A DNA stretch of 9,129 bases. Origin: Phycisphaeraceae bacterium. GTDB lineage: Bacteria; Planctomycetota; Phycisphaerae; Phycisphaerales; Phycisphaeraceae. How positions within the stretch are numbered: the first letter of the stretch is position 1; every line of letters begins with the position of its first letter. Positions 1-6,546 of the stretch are shown piece after piece. The stretch is taken from NCBI GenBank assembly GCA_020850375.1, contig JADZET010000126.1, positions 1 through 9,129 of the forward strand, given 5' to 3'. The notes below the pieces were generated by a model. The model ran no database searches. It was given only the letters and a program-made list of their open reading frames with translations, and was not told the DNA's origin. The translations under genes and the position numbers were made by a program.

Positions 1-762
1 ATCCTCTCCGAGCTCAAACGCCACTTCGGCGACAAGCTCCTGCCCGTGGTGGTGCACTTCAACATCAAACTCAATGAGGCCGCGAGCTTCGGCCAGGCGA
101 TCACGGAATATGACCCCGGCAGTCGGGGCATGCAGGACTTCGAACGGCTGACCGAGTGGCTGATGGCCAATCCCTGCGAGGCGCCCGAGGCGCCCGAGCC
201 GGCGACGGTCGGCAGCCCGGCGCTCAGCCGCGCCGCTGAATTGGTCGAGCGAGCCCGGGCCCTGTCGCGCCGCACGGCCGCCCTGGCCGCCAAGCTCCAG
301 GCCGACGCGGACATCCAGGCCGAGCCGAGCGTTCGCGCCCCGCAGCCGCCGACGCCCGTGGCCGAGCCCGCGCCGGCCGGCGGCAACGGCGACGGCACGA
401 TCCTCGCCCCCATGGCCCAGGAGGTCCCCGCCACGCCGCCGTTGTCGCTGTCTGAAAAACTCGCCAAGGTCTACGGCGTGCGCGCCACGACGCAGGGGCT
501 GCTCTTCGTGCAGCCGGTCGACAGCAAGACGCGCGCCGTCGCGGTGGCGGGCGACTTCAACGCCTGGTCGCAGACAGCCACGCCGCTGGTCCGGGATGAG
601 CAACTGGGCGTCTGGCAGGTGTGCGTGCCGGTGCCGCCGGGGCGCTACCGCTACCGATTGATCGTCGATGGCCAGTGGGTCCACGACCCCTACAACCACT
701 ACGTCGAGTCGAACCCCTTCGGCGAGCTCGACAGCGTGGTCGAGGCTGTCGTGACGGCGTGA
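1..762 (+). CDS. ParA-family ATPase C-terminus fused to AMPK/CBM48-type glycogen-binding domain (5' partial)
   Basis: The reading frame is open from base 1, so the gene begins upstream; the GTG at 46 is internal. Residues 1-55 of the visible part match the end of ParA/Soj/MinD ATPases: a strand with PVVVHFNIKLNEA, then SFGQAITEYDPGSRGMQDF, the family's 'n..l.EA.sfG..i..Ydp.S.ga..f' pattern. A linker of about 95 residues, Ala/Pro/Glu-rich, follows. The last ~85 residues form an E-set/CBM48 (AMPK glycogen-binding) domain: VAVAGDFNAWS, GVWQVCVPVPPGRYRYRLIVDGQWVHDP and a late NPFGELDSVV. These are the usual signatures of the starch/glycogen-binding fold seen in AMPK beta and branching enzymes. 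The Walker A motif would lie upstream and cannot be checked. The next gene starts 91 bases downstream on the same strand and is MinD/FlhG-like, so the two probably form a unit. What the carbohydrate-type domain binds is unknown; it may act as a protein-protein module. Confidence 0.8.
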   Translation: MLSELKRHFGDKLLPVVVHFNIKLNEAASFGQAITEYDPGSRGMQDFERLTEWLMANPCEAPEAPEPATVGSPALSRAAELVERARALSRRTAALAAKLQADADIQAEPSVRAPQPPTPVAEPAPAGGNGDGTILAPMAQEVPATPPLSLSEKLAKVYGVRATTQGLLFVQPVDSKTRAVAVAGDFNAWSQTATPLVRDEQLGVWQVCVPVPPGRYRYRLIVDGQWVHDPYNHYVESNPFGELDSVVEAVVTA

Positions 763-841
763 CTCAGCAGCCCACAGCCACCCATCACCGCCCATGCCCG
801 GTGGAGACTTTCAGGGAAAACCGAAGTCACTTCCGGGGGCG

Positions 842-848
842 GGGAGGG
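842..848 (+). promoter_or_regulatory. Ribosome binding site of the FlhG-like gene
   Basis: GGGAGGG sits 5 bases before the ATG at 854. The in-frame ATG at 794 has no comparable purine-rich site, so this decides the start. Confidence 0.6.
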
Positions 849-853
849 AAGTC

Positions 854-2596
854 ATGGAAGACGTGCGGACGAGAAGGATTCTCGATGAGCTGGCGGACCT
901 GTTCCTGACGGGCATGGCCCCGCCGGCGTCGTCCGCTGCGCCGACACGCGAACGTGCCAAGCCGCCGCGGGCTGAACCGGCCACGGTCAGCGGCGGGGAA
1001 TCGTCCGTCAATGGCGACGCGCTCCGCCGGGCGATGACGGAGCAGGTGGCCGGCCCGGACGTTGTGGGGCACGTCGGATCGCCCTGGATGACGCTCGAGG
1101 ATGAATTCGGCGCCGAGGCGGAAGGCCCATCGAACGGGCCGGCGCTGCATTTGGCGGACGAATCGGTCGACGCGCCGCATGTTTCCCAGCCGGCCGACGG
1201 CGGCGTTATAGTCGTCCCCGCGGCCGAGCCTGTGTCGCTGACCGTCGAGGCGGTGCTGATGGGCAATCTGCCGGGCTTCGCGGGCCCGTGGTTGACGCAG
1301 TACGCGCAGTCCCTGACGCACCAGGACACGGCCAATCCATGCGGTGTGGCAGTGCTGCACGTCGGCGACGACCAGCTGGAGCTCGAGATCGTCTATCCCC
1401 CCGGAAGGACGAGCAAGATCCCGACCAAGGGCGACGGCGGGGCAGGCATGGCCGAGCAGCTCGAGCTGCTGTCGCGCAGCGGTCCCGTCCCGCTGCGGCA
1501 CTGCCTGGTGCACCTGAGCGATGCACAGAGCGAGCGGCAGCGCCGGATCGCCCAGGCCATCGGGCGTTGGACGATCGTCAGCGGGGCCGACGCGCCGGCG
1601 GTGGTGGGGGCCTACAAGCTCATCAAGCAACTCCGCCAGGACGACCCGACCGATGGGCCGGACGTGGTGCAGTTGATGGTGATGGGCGTGGATGAGCCCG
1701 ACGCGGTCGAGGCGGCGGAGCGCTTCGAGACGACGGTGAGCAACTACCTGGGGCTCAAGGCCCAGTTCGTCGGGCACGTGCGGAGGATGGAGCCGGTCAA
1801 CGTGCACTGGCTCGGGCCGTTGGCGGGGACGGCGGCGCACTGGCGGACGCTGACGCGGCAGTTGCGCGAGCTGGACCCGATGGTCCGTCAGCCGATCGGC
1901 GGTGCGGCGGCGGAGCCTGAGCCTGTCATCGAACCTCAGCTTGAGTCTAAGCCGGTCGCGACCGTGACGCCGCCGGTAGTGGAAGAGCCGATTCCTGAGC
2001 CCGTGGTCGAAACGCCGGTCTCCGATTTCGCTTCGGAGCCTGTGGTCGAGGCTGTGTCCGAACCTGAGACGGAGCCCGAGCCCGCGCCTGAACCTGTTAT
2101 CGAGGAGGCCCCATCGCCACCCGAGGCGGTTAAGCCGGCGCCTGAGGCCAAGCCCGAACCTGTGAAGCCGGCCACGGCGCCAGCCATGACGACCGAATCT
2201 GCTATGCCGCCGGCGCTGGCGACGCTTCTGCCCGGCAGCGTGGCGCTCGAGGCGCGCAGCCCGTCGCACCCCGAGGTGGAGCTGGCGCTCGACCAGGAGG
2301 GCGTGATTCACCTGTTGCACCGGCTCGAGCCGGGCCGCGACGCCGGCAAGGCTGTGCTGGATCTATTGGCCGTGCGACGGTGGCTCAGCGAGCAGTGGTC
2401 GCTGATCAAGCTCACGCAGCGGCAGTGCCGGTTCCGCGAGCCGGCCGAGGGCGGGCAGGTGGTGCACCTGGTCACCAGCGAGCCGCGCGAGGCCATCGCC
2501 CTGGCCCAGCGGCTCGACGCCGCCATCAAGGTGCACCTGCTCGACCAGGTCCGCGTCGGCCAGGCAGTAACGTGGTACAGTCGGGCGCTGACGTAG
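854..2596 (+). CDS. MinD/FlhG-like pseudo-ATPase with Pro/Glu linker and unknown C-terminal domain
   Basis: 580 aa from the ATG at 854; a 20-residue longer form from 794 is possible but lacks a good RBS. Residues ~1-125 are low in recognisable structure. Residues ~130-325 follow the MinD/FlhG fold. A strand (VEAVLMG) leads into NLPGFAGPWLTQYAQSL where a P-loop KGGVGKT would be. Later, TIVSGADAPAVVGAYKLIKQL, VVQLMVMGVDEPDAVEAAERFETTV and YLGLKAQFVGHVRR resemble the FlhG 'T.eP.s..dAY.lIK.l', 'vvN.v....eA...f' and 'fLg..l.ylG.v' blocks. No Walker A lysine is visible, so it probably does not hydrolyse ATP as a canonical ParA does. Residues ~352-440 are a Pro/Glu/Val linker. Residues ~457-580 are a compact alpha/beta-looking domain (AVRRWLSEQWSLIKL, AIALAQRLDAAIKVHLLD) that I do not recognise. 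No signal peptide or TM segment is visible. Next to a ParA-type gene, it may be that protein's partner or regulator. Confidence 0.7.
   Translation: MEDVRTRRILDELADLFLTGMAPPASSAAPTRERAKPPRAEPATVSGGESSVNGDALRRAMTEQVAGPDVVGHVGSPWMTLEDEFGAEAEGPSNGPALHLADESVDAPHVSQPADGGVIVVPAAEPVSLTVEAVLMGNLPGFAGPWLTQYAQSLTHQDTANPCGVAVLHVGDDQLELEIVYPPGRTSKIPTKGDGGAGMAEQLELLSRSGPVPLRHCLVHLSDAQSERQRRIAQAIGRWTIVSGADAPAVVGAYKLIKQLRQDDPTDGPDVVQLMVMGVDEPDAVEAAERFETTVSNYLGLKAQFVGHVRRMEPVNVHWLGPLAGTAAHWRTLTRQLRELDPMVRQPIGGAAAEPEPVIEPQLESKPVATVTPPVVEEPIPEPVVETPVSDFASEPVVEAVSEPETEPEPAPEPVIEEAPSPPEAVKPAPEAKPEPVKPATAPAMTTESAMPPALATLLPGSVALEARSPSHPEVELALDQEGVIHLLHRLEPGRDAGKAVLDLLAVRRWLSEQWSLIKLTQRQCRFREPAEGGQVVHLVTSEPREAIALAQRLDAAIKVHLLDQVRVGQAVTWYSRALT
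1907..2173 (+). repeat. Degenerate Pro-Glu-Val repeat tract inside the FlhG-like gene
   Basis: About 89 codons encode imperfect copies of EPEPV/EPVVE-type units, written at DNA level as recurring 'cctgagcc' and 'gagcctgt' blocks. The product segment would be an extended, acidic, flexible linker between the MinD-like and C-terminal domains. It is low-complexity coding sequence and may vary in length between strains by slippage or recombination. Confidence 0.7.
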
Positions 2597-2634
2597 ACGC
2601 ATCACATTCCCAGACAGCCCGCCTATGATGTTCG

Positions 2635-2658
2635 CTGGCGACGATCCCGCGTCGCCAG
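2635..2658 (+). promoter_or_regulatory. Perfect 9-bp hairpin touching the dnaJ ribosome binding site
   Basis: The arms CTGGCGACG (2635-2643) and CGTCGCCAG (2650-2658) are exact reverse complements around a 6-base loop. The last two bases of the 3' arm are also the first two bases of the AGGAGG Shine-Dalgarno. No T-run follows, so an intrinsic terminator is unlikely. It may tune dnaJ translation or protect an mRNA end; this is inference. Confidence 0.45.
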
Positions 2659-2662
2659 GAGG
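2657..2662 (+). promoter_or_regulatory. Ribosome binding site of dnaJ/cbpA
   Basis: A consensus AGGAGG lies 13 bases before the ATG at 2676. It fixes the start there rather than at the in-frame ATG at 2625, which would add 17 residues unlike a J-domain N-terminus. The spacing is rather long. Confidence 0.6.
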
Positions 2663-2675
2663 ACACACAGCACGT

Positions 2676-3662
2676 ATGGCCGTCAAGTTTCAGGACTACT
2701 ACCAGACCCTGGGCGTCAGCCGGACCGCCACGGCCGCGGAGATCCAGCGCGCTTACCGCAAGCTCGCCCGGCAGTTCCACCCGGACGTGAACAAGTCGGC
2801 CGACGCGGCCGAGAAGTTTGCCCAGATCAACGAAGCCTACGAGGTGCTCAAGGACCCCGAGAAGCGCAAGCGTTTCGACGAGCTGGGCCCGAACTGGAAG
2901 GCCGGTCAGGAGTTTCGCCCACCGCCGGAGTGGGGGAATTTCCACTTCGGCGGAGCCGGCGGGCGCGGCCGCGGGCAACGCGGCGGGCAGCAGGGAGGCT
3001 TCAGTTTCGAGCCCGGTGGGTTCAGCGATTTCTTCGAGATGCTCTTCGGCCAGGCGGCACGCGGCCAGCGGGGAAACGGCGGCGCGCGGATGCAGGGCTT
3101 CGAGGACATGTTCGAACAGATGCACGCTGGTGACGAGGCGATGCGCGAAGCTCCCGCCCAGGAAGCTGACTTGGCGATCACGCTCGACGAAGCCTTCCGA
3201 GGGTCGAGCCGGCAGTTGCGCCTGAGCATGCCCGACGGCCAGACTCGCACGCTGGAGGTCAAGGTGCCCCAGGGCGTGCGCGACGGGCAGAAGATCCGCC
3301 TGCGCGGCCAGGCCGGCGGCGGGGCGGACCTGATCCTGCGGGTGAAGATCGCCGACGACCCGCGCTTCGAGCGCGACGGGGCGGATCTGATCACCGACCT
3401 GCGACTATCGCCCTGGGAGGCGGCGCTGGGGGCGAAGGTGCCCGTCGAGTCGATCGACGGGACAGTGGAAGTGACCGTGCCCCCCGGCAGCAGCAGCGGC
3501 CAGAAGCTCCGCCTGCGCGGCCGCGGCATTCCCAGCGGCCCGGACCAGCGCGGCGACCTCTTGGTGCGGCTCAAGATCGTCCTGCCCAAGACGCTCAGCG
3601 ACGAGGAGCGTGAGCTGTTCGAGCAGCTCCGCAAGACGTCGAAGTTCGACCCCCGAGTGTAA
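2676..3662 (+). CDS. cbpA: Class B J-domain co-chaperone (DnaJ/CbpA type)
   Basis: 328 aa cytoplasmic co-chaperone that would stimulate the DnaK ATPase and deliver clients. Residues ~7-71 are the J domain (DYYQTLGVSRTATAAEIQRAYRKLAR), with the essential HPD at 35-37 and the helix IV region DPEKRKRFDELG. Residues ~87-150 are Gly/Phe/Arg-rich. Residues ~162-305 are the two beta-rich C-terminal client-binding domains (DLAITLDEAFRG, VKVPQGVRDGQKIRLRGQ, LSPWEAALGAKVPVESIDGTVEVTVPPGSSSGQKLRLRGRG). There is no CxxCxGxG zinc finger, which makes it class B like CbpA rather than class A DnaJ. The length is close to that of CbpA (~306 aa), with a slightly longer G/F region. The start at 2676 is set by the AGGAGG and by the J-domain N-terminus MAVKFQDYY. 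It lies 79 bases after the FlhG-like gene and 176 before clpB, all on one strand. The symbol reflects domain class; strict orthology to E. coli cbpA is not shown. Confidence 0.9.
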   Translation: MAVKFQDYYQTLGVSRTATAAEIQRAYRKLARQFHPDVNKSADAAEKFAQINEAYEVLKDPEKRKRFDELGPNWKAGQEFRPPPEWGNFHFGGAGGRGRGQRGGQQGGFSFEPGGFSDFFEMLFGQAARGQRGNGGARMQGFEDMFEQMHAGDEAMREAPAQEADLAITLDEAFRGSSRQLRLSMPDGQTRTLEVKVPQGVRDGQKIRLRGQAGGGADLILRVKIADDPRFERDGADLITDLRLSPWEAALGAKVPVESIDGTVEVTVPPGSSSGQKLRLRGRGIPSGPDQRGDLLVRLKIVLPKTLSDEERELFEQLRKTSKFDPRV

Positions 3663-3748
3663 GTGGCATTGGGGCTAGGTGATCTGGGACCGACAGGCGA
3701 TGCTCCGCTAGATGATCCGACTGCCATTCTGGCACGACGCTCGGGCGG

Positions 3749-3790
3749 TTAGATTTCGCAAGATGTTGTTTTTACTTATTTTACGTGGCG
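3749..3790 (+). promoter_or_regulatory. AT-rich stretch upstream of clpB, possible promoter
   Basis: Between dnaJ and clpB the GC content drops sharply around 'ttgtttttacttatttta', about 50-90 bases before the clpB start, unlike the rest of this GC-rich region. TATTTT at 3777-3782 could be a -10 box, but no good -35 lies at proper spacing. I see no CIRCE (TTAGCACTC-N9-GAGTGCTAA), HspR/HAIR repeat or clear sigma-32 promoter. The stretch suggests clpB can be transcribed on its own. Confidence 0.25.
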
Positions 3791-3824
3791 ATGCTCCCGC
3801 ACACTGCTTGCATACCATTAGGCC

Positions 3825-3831
3825 AGAGGAG
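3825..3831 (+). promoter_or_regulatory. Ribosome binding site of clpB
   Basis: AGAGGAG is placed 7 bases before the ATG at 3839. This supports that start over the upstream in-frame ATGs at 3785 and 3791. Confidence 0.7.
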
Positions 3832-3838
3832 CGATCCC

Positions 3839-6466
3839 ATGGACCTGAACCGTCTGACACTTAAATCGCAGGAAGCCCTCCGCGCCGCCCAGTCCCTCGC
3901 GGCCGAGCGCGGGCATCAGCAGGTGGACGTCGAGCATCTGCTGGCGGCGCTGGTGAACCAGGAGGACGGGCTTGTGCCGCGCCTGCTGGCGAGGATGGAC
4001 GTGCCGGCCGAGCAGGTCGATGAAACATTGCGCGCCGAGCTGGACAAGCAGCCGAGCGTCTCGGGGCCGGGCGCTGAGCCGGGACGCGTGCTGGTGACGG
4101 GGCGGTTGCAGCAGCTATTGGCCGAGGCGGAGAAACAGGCCAAGCGGCTCAAGGACGAATACATCTCCGTTGAGCACCTGCTGCTGGCGATGGTGTCGAT
4201 CGACACGCAGTCGCCGGCGCCGCGCGTGCTGGGGCGCTTGGGCGTGACGCGCGACAAGCTGCTGGGCGTGCTGACGCAGGTGCGCGGCAACCAACGCGTG
4301 GCCAGCGCGGATCCCGAGGCGACGTATGAGGCGCTCGAGCGCTACGGCCGCGATCTGGTCAAGCTCGCCCGCGACGGCAAGCTCGATCCCGTCATCGGAC
4401 GCGACGAGGAGATCCGGCGCGTCATCCGCATCCTCTCGCGCAAGACCAAGAACAATCCGGTGCTCATCGGCGAGCCGGGCGTGGGCAAGACGGCGATCGT
4501 CGAGGGGCTCGCCCAGCGCATCGTGCGCGGCGACGTGCCCGAGGGGCTCAAGAATCGCACGGTCTACGCCCTGGACATGGGCTCGCTGGTCGCCGGGGCG
4601 AAGTACCGCGGCGAGTTCGAGGAGCGTCTCAAGGCCGTGCTGGCCGAGATCAAGAACGCCGAGGGGCGGATCATCCTCTTCATCGACGAGTTGCACACCA
4701 TCGTCGGCGCCGGCCGGGCCGAGGGGGCGATCGACGCGGGGAACATGCTCAAGCCCATGCTGGCGCGCGGCGAGCTGCACTGCATCGGCGCCACCACCCT
4801 CGACGAATACCGCCAGCACATCGAGAAGGACGCCGCCCTGGAGCGCAGGTTCCAGACCGTGCTCGTCGAGCCGCCGACGGTCGAGGACACCATCTCCATC
4901 CTGCGCGGGCTGCGCGAGCGGTTCGAGGTCCACCATGGCGTGAAGATCCAGGACAACTCGCTGGTCGCCGCGGCCGTGCTGAGCAACCGCTACATCAGCG
5001 ACCGCTTTTTGCCGGACAAGGCCATCGACCTGGTGGACGAGGCGTGCGCGCTCATTCGCACGGAGATCGACTCGATGCCCACCGAGCTCGACGAGGTGAC
5101 GCGCCGTGTCATGCAGATGCAGATCGAGGAGGCGGCCCTCAAGAAGGAGAAGGATCCGGCGAGCAAGCAGCGCCTGGAGAACCTCCAGCGCGAGCTGGCG
5201 GACCTCAAGGGCAAGGCCGACGTGATGCGCGCCCAGTGGGAGGGCGAAAAACAGGCCCTGCACAAGGTGCACGCTCTGCGCGAGAAGATCGAGGAGCTTC
5301 GCCATCAGATCGAGCAGGCCGAGCGCGACTACAACCTTGAGAAGGCGGCCGAGCTCAAGCACGGCAAGTTGCCGCAGATCCAGCGCGAGCTGACGACCGA
5401 GGAAGCCAAACTCGCCGAGGACCAAGGCACGGCCCGCCTCTTGCGCGAAGAAGTGACGGAAGAGGAAATCGCCCGCATCGTCGCGCGGTGGACGGGCATC
5501 CCCGTGGCCCGCCTCGTCGAGGGCGAACGTCAGAAGCTCCTGCGGCTCGACGAGATCCTGCACCATCGCGTCGTCGGGCAGGACGAAGCGGTCCAGTTCG
5601 TGGCCGACGCCGTGATCCGCGCCCGGGCGGGTGTGAAAGACCCTCGCCGTCCCATCGGCTCATTCATCTTCCTCGGTCCCACCGGCGTGGGCAAGACCGA
5701 GCTGGCCCGTGCGCTGGCTGAGGCGCTCTTCGACAGCGAGCAGAACATGGTCCGCATCGACATGAGCGAGTACATGGAGAAACACACCGTCAGCCGGCTC
5801 ATCGGCGCCCCGCCCGGCTACGTGGGCTTCGAGGAGGGCGGCCAGCTCACCGAGGCTGTGCGGCGAAAGCCCTACTGCGTGATCCTCTTCGACGAGTTCG
5901 AGAAGGCTCACCCGGACGTGGCCAACATCCTCCTCCAAATCCTCGACGACGGCCGGGCCACCGACGGGCATGGCAGGACGGTCAGCTTCAAGAACTGCGT
6001 GGTGATCATGACCAGCAACGTCGGCTCACAGCATCTGATGGACGACGCCATCGCCGGCGGGGACATCTCCGAGCAGGCCCGCAACGCCGTGATGAACGAG
6101 CTGCGCGCCCGCATGCGGCCCGAGTTCCTCAATCGCGTGGACGAGATCATCCTCTTTAAGCCCCTCCAGCCGGCCGAGATCCGCAAGATCGTCCGCCTCA
6201 TGGCCCAGGACATCCAGAAGCGACTGGCGGAGCGCAGCATCCACCTCGACCTGACCGACGAGGCGGCGACCTACGTGGCCGAGACGGCCTACGACCCGAT
6301 CTACGGCGCCCGCCCGTTGCGGCGCTACCTGCAGCGCGAGCTGGAGACGAAGATCAGCCGGGCGATTCTTGAGGGCAAGATCACCGAGGGCTCGAAGGTC
6401 CGCGTGACGGTGGATCCGGATGACGGGCTGGACCTGGACGTGCAGAGCCCGGTGGCGACGGCGTGA
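3839..6466 (+). CDS. clpB: ATP-dependent chaperone ClpB (Hsp100 disaggregase)
   Basis: 875 aa, full length for ClpB (about 860). It forms a cytoplasmic hexamer that threads aggregated proteins through its pore with DnaK/DnaJ/GrpE. Residues 1-145 are the Clp N-domain with its two repeats ([21 protein letters not shown] and [25 protein letters not shown]). The first AAA+ module has Walker A GEPGVGKT at 211-218, Walker B IILFIDEL with DE at 283-284, and the pore segment [13 protein letters not shown]. Residues ~405-525 are the coiled-coil middle domain ([20 protein letters not shown] and the following charged helices), which sets ClpB apart from ClpA and ClpC. The second AAA+ module has GPTGVGKT at 613-620, the pore loop [13 protein letters not shown], and Walker B VILFDE with DE at 685-686. 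The C-terminal D2-small domain includes [15 protein letters not shown]. All catalytic motifs are intact. Start chosen from RBS spacing and [14 protein letters not shown]. The neighbouring J-protein gene fits its role. Confidence 0.98.
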   Translation: MDLNRLTLKSQEALRAAQSLAAERGHQQVDVEHLLAALVNQEDGLVPRLLARMDVPAEQVDETLRAELDKQPSVSGPGAEPGRVLVTGRLQQLLAEAEKQAKRLKDEYISVEHLLLAMVSIDTQSPAPRVLGRLGVTRDKLLGVLTQVRGNQRVASADPEATYEALERYGRDLVKLARDGKLDPVIGRDEEIRRVIRILSRKTKNNPVLIGEPGVGKTAIVEGLAQRIVRGDVPEGLKNRTVYALDMGSLVAGAKYRGEFEERLKAVLAEIKNAEGRIILFIDELHTIVGAGRAEGAIDAGNMLKPMLARGELHCIGATTLDEYRQHIEKDAALERRFQTVLVEPPTVEDTISILRGLRERFEVHHGVKIQDNSLVAAAVLSNRYISDRFLPDKAIDLVDEACALIRTEIDSMPTELDEVTRRVMQMQIEEAALKKEKDPASKQRLENLQRELADLKGKADVMRAQWEGEKQALHKVHALREKIEELRHQIEQAERDYNLEKAAELKHGKLPQIQRELTTEEAKLAEDQGTARLLREEVTEEEIARIVARWTGIPVARLVEGERQKLLRLDEILHHRVVGQDEAVQFVADAVIRARAGVKDPRRPIGSFIFLGPTGVGKTELARALAEALFDSEQNMVRIDMSEYMEKHTVSRLIGAPPGYVGFEEGGQLTEAVRRKPYCVILFDEFEKAHPDVANILLQILDDGRATDGHGRTVSFKNCVVIMTSNVGSQHLMDDAIAGGDISEQARNAVMNELRARMRPEFLNRVDEIILFKPLQPAEIRKIVRLMAQDIQKRLAERSIHLDLTDEAATYVAETAYDPIYGARPLRRYLQRELETKISRAILEGKITEGSKVRVTVDPDDGLDLDVQSPVATA

Positions 6467-6467
6467 C

Positions 6468-6521
6468 GGCTGGCATCTTAGGGAATAGATGATGTACCAG
6501 CCAGGTAAGGCTAACCTTGGC
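6468..6521. terminator. Hairpin-rich spacer between convergent clpB and the DUF6161-type gene
   Basis: Two structures fill the gap between convergent genes. In the first, the 11-base arm GGCTGGCATCT (6468-6478) pairs with AGATG (6487-6491) and CCAGCC (6497-6502), with a 5-base bulge. In the second, GCCAGG (6500-6505) pairs with CTTGGC (6516-6521) with one G-T wobble; a smaller alternative, AAGG-CTAA-CCTT, is nested inside it. The two hairpins overlap and would be alternatives. There is no strong T-run on either side, so bidirectional terminator is a guess from position. Confidence 0.3.
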
Positions 6522-6527
6522 ACGTTT

Positions 6528-6546
6528 GGCAACACTCATAGTCTGC
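6528..6546 (+). repeat. Direct repeat copy 1 flanking the low-GC gene
   Basis: GGCAACACTCATAGTCTGC matches the copy at 7825-7843 at 18 of 19 positions, same orientation, 1297 bases apart. This copy overlaps the end of the minus-strand gene: its last codons and TGA stop lie inside the repeat. It could be an attachment-type or recombination footprint, or a dispersed intergenic repeat. Confidence 0.75.

Noticed and set aside
827..2320. Minus-strand open frame of 497 codons opposite the FlhG-like gene
   Set aside because: The translation is dominated by Arg, His and Leu in repetitive patterns mirroring the Pro/Glu repeat on the other strand; no family resemblance and no ribosome site.
3722..3734. 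TGCCA-TTC-TGGCA hairpin after dnaJ as a terminator
   Set aside because: A 5-bp stem with no T-run following; too weak to call.
3791..3838. Sigma-32-type heat-shock promoter before clpB (CATACCATTA as -10)
   Set aside because: No CTTGAA-like -35 at 13-15 bases upstream, and it would place the start very close to the ribosome site.
4115..5566. Minus-strand open frame of 483 codons inside clpB
   Set aside because: It is antisense to the conserved AAA+ modules of clpB. Long antisense frames are expected at this GC content and the translation shows no domain.
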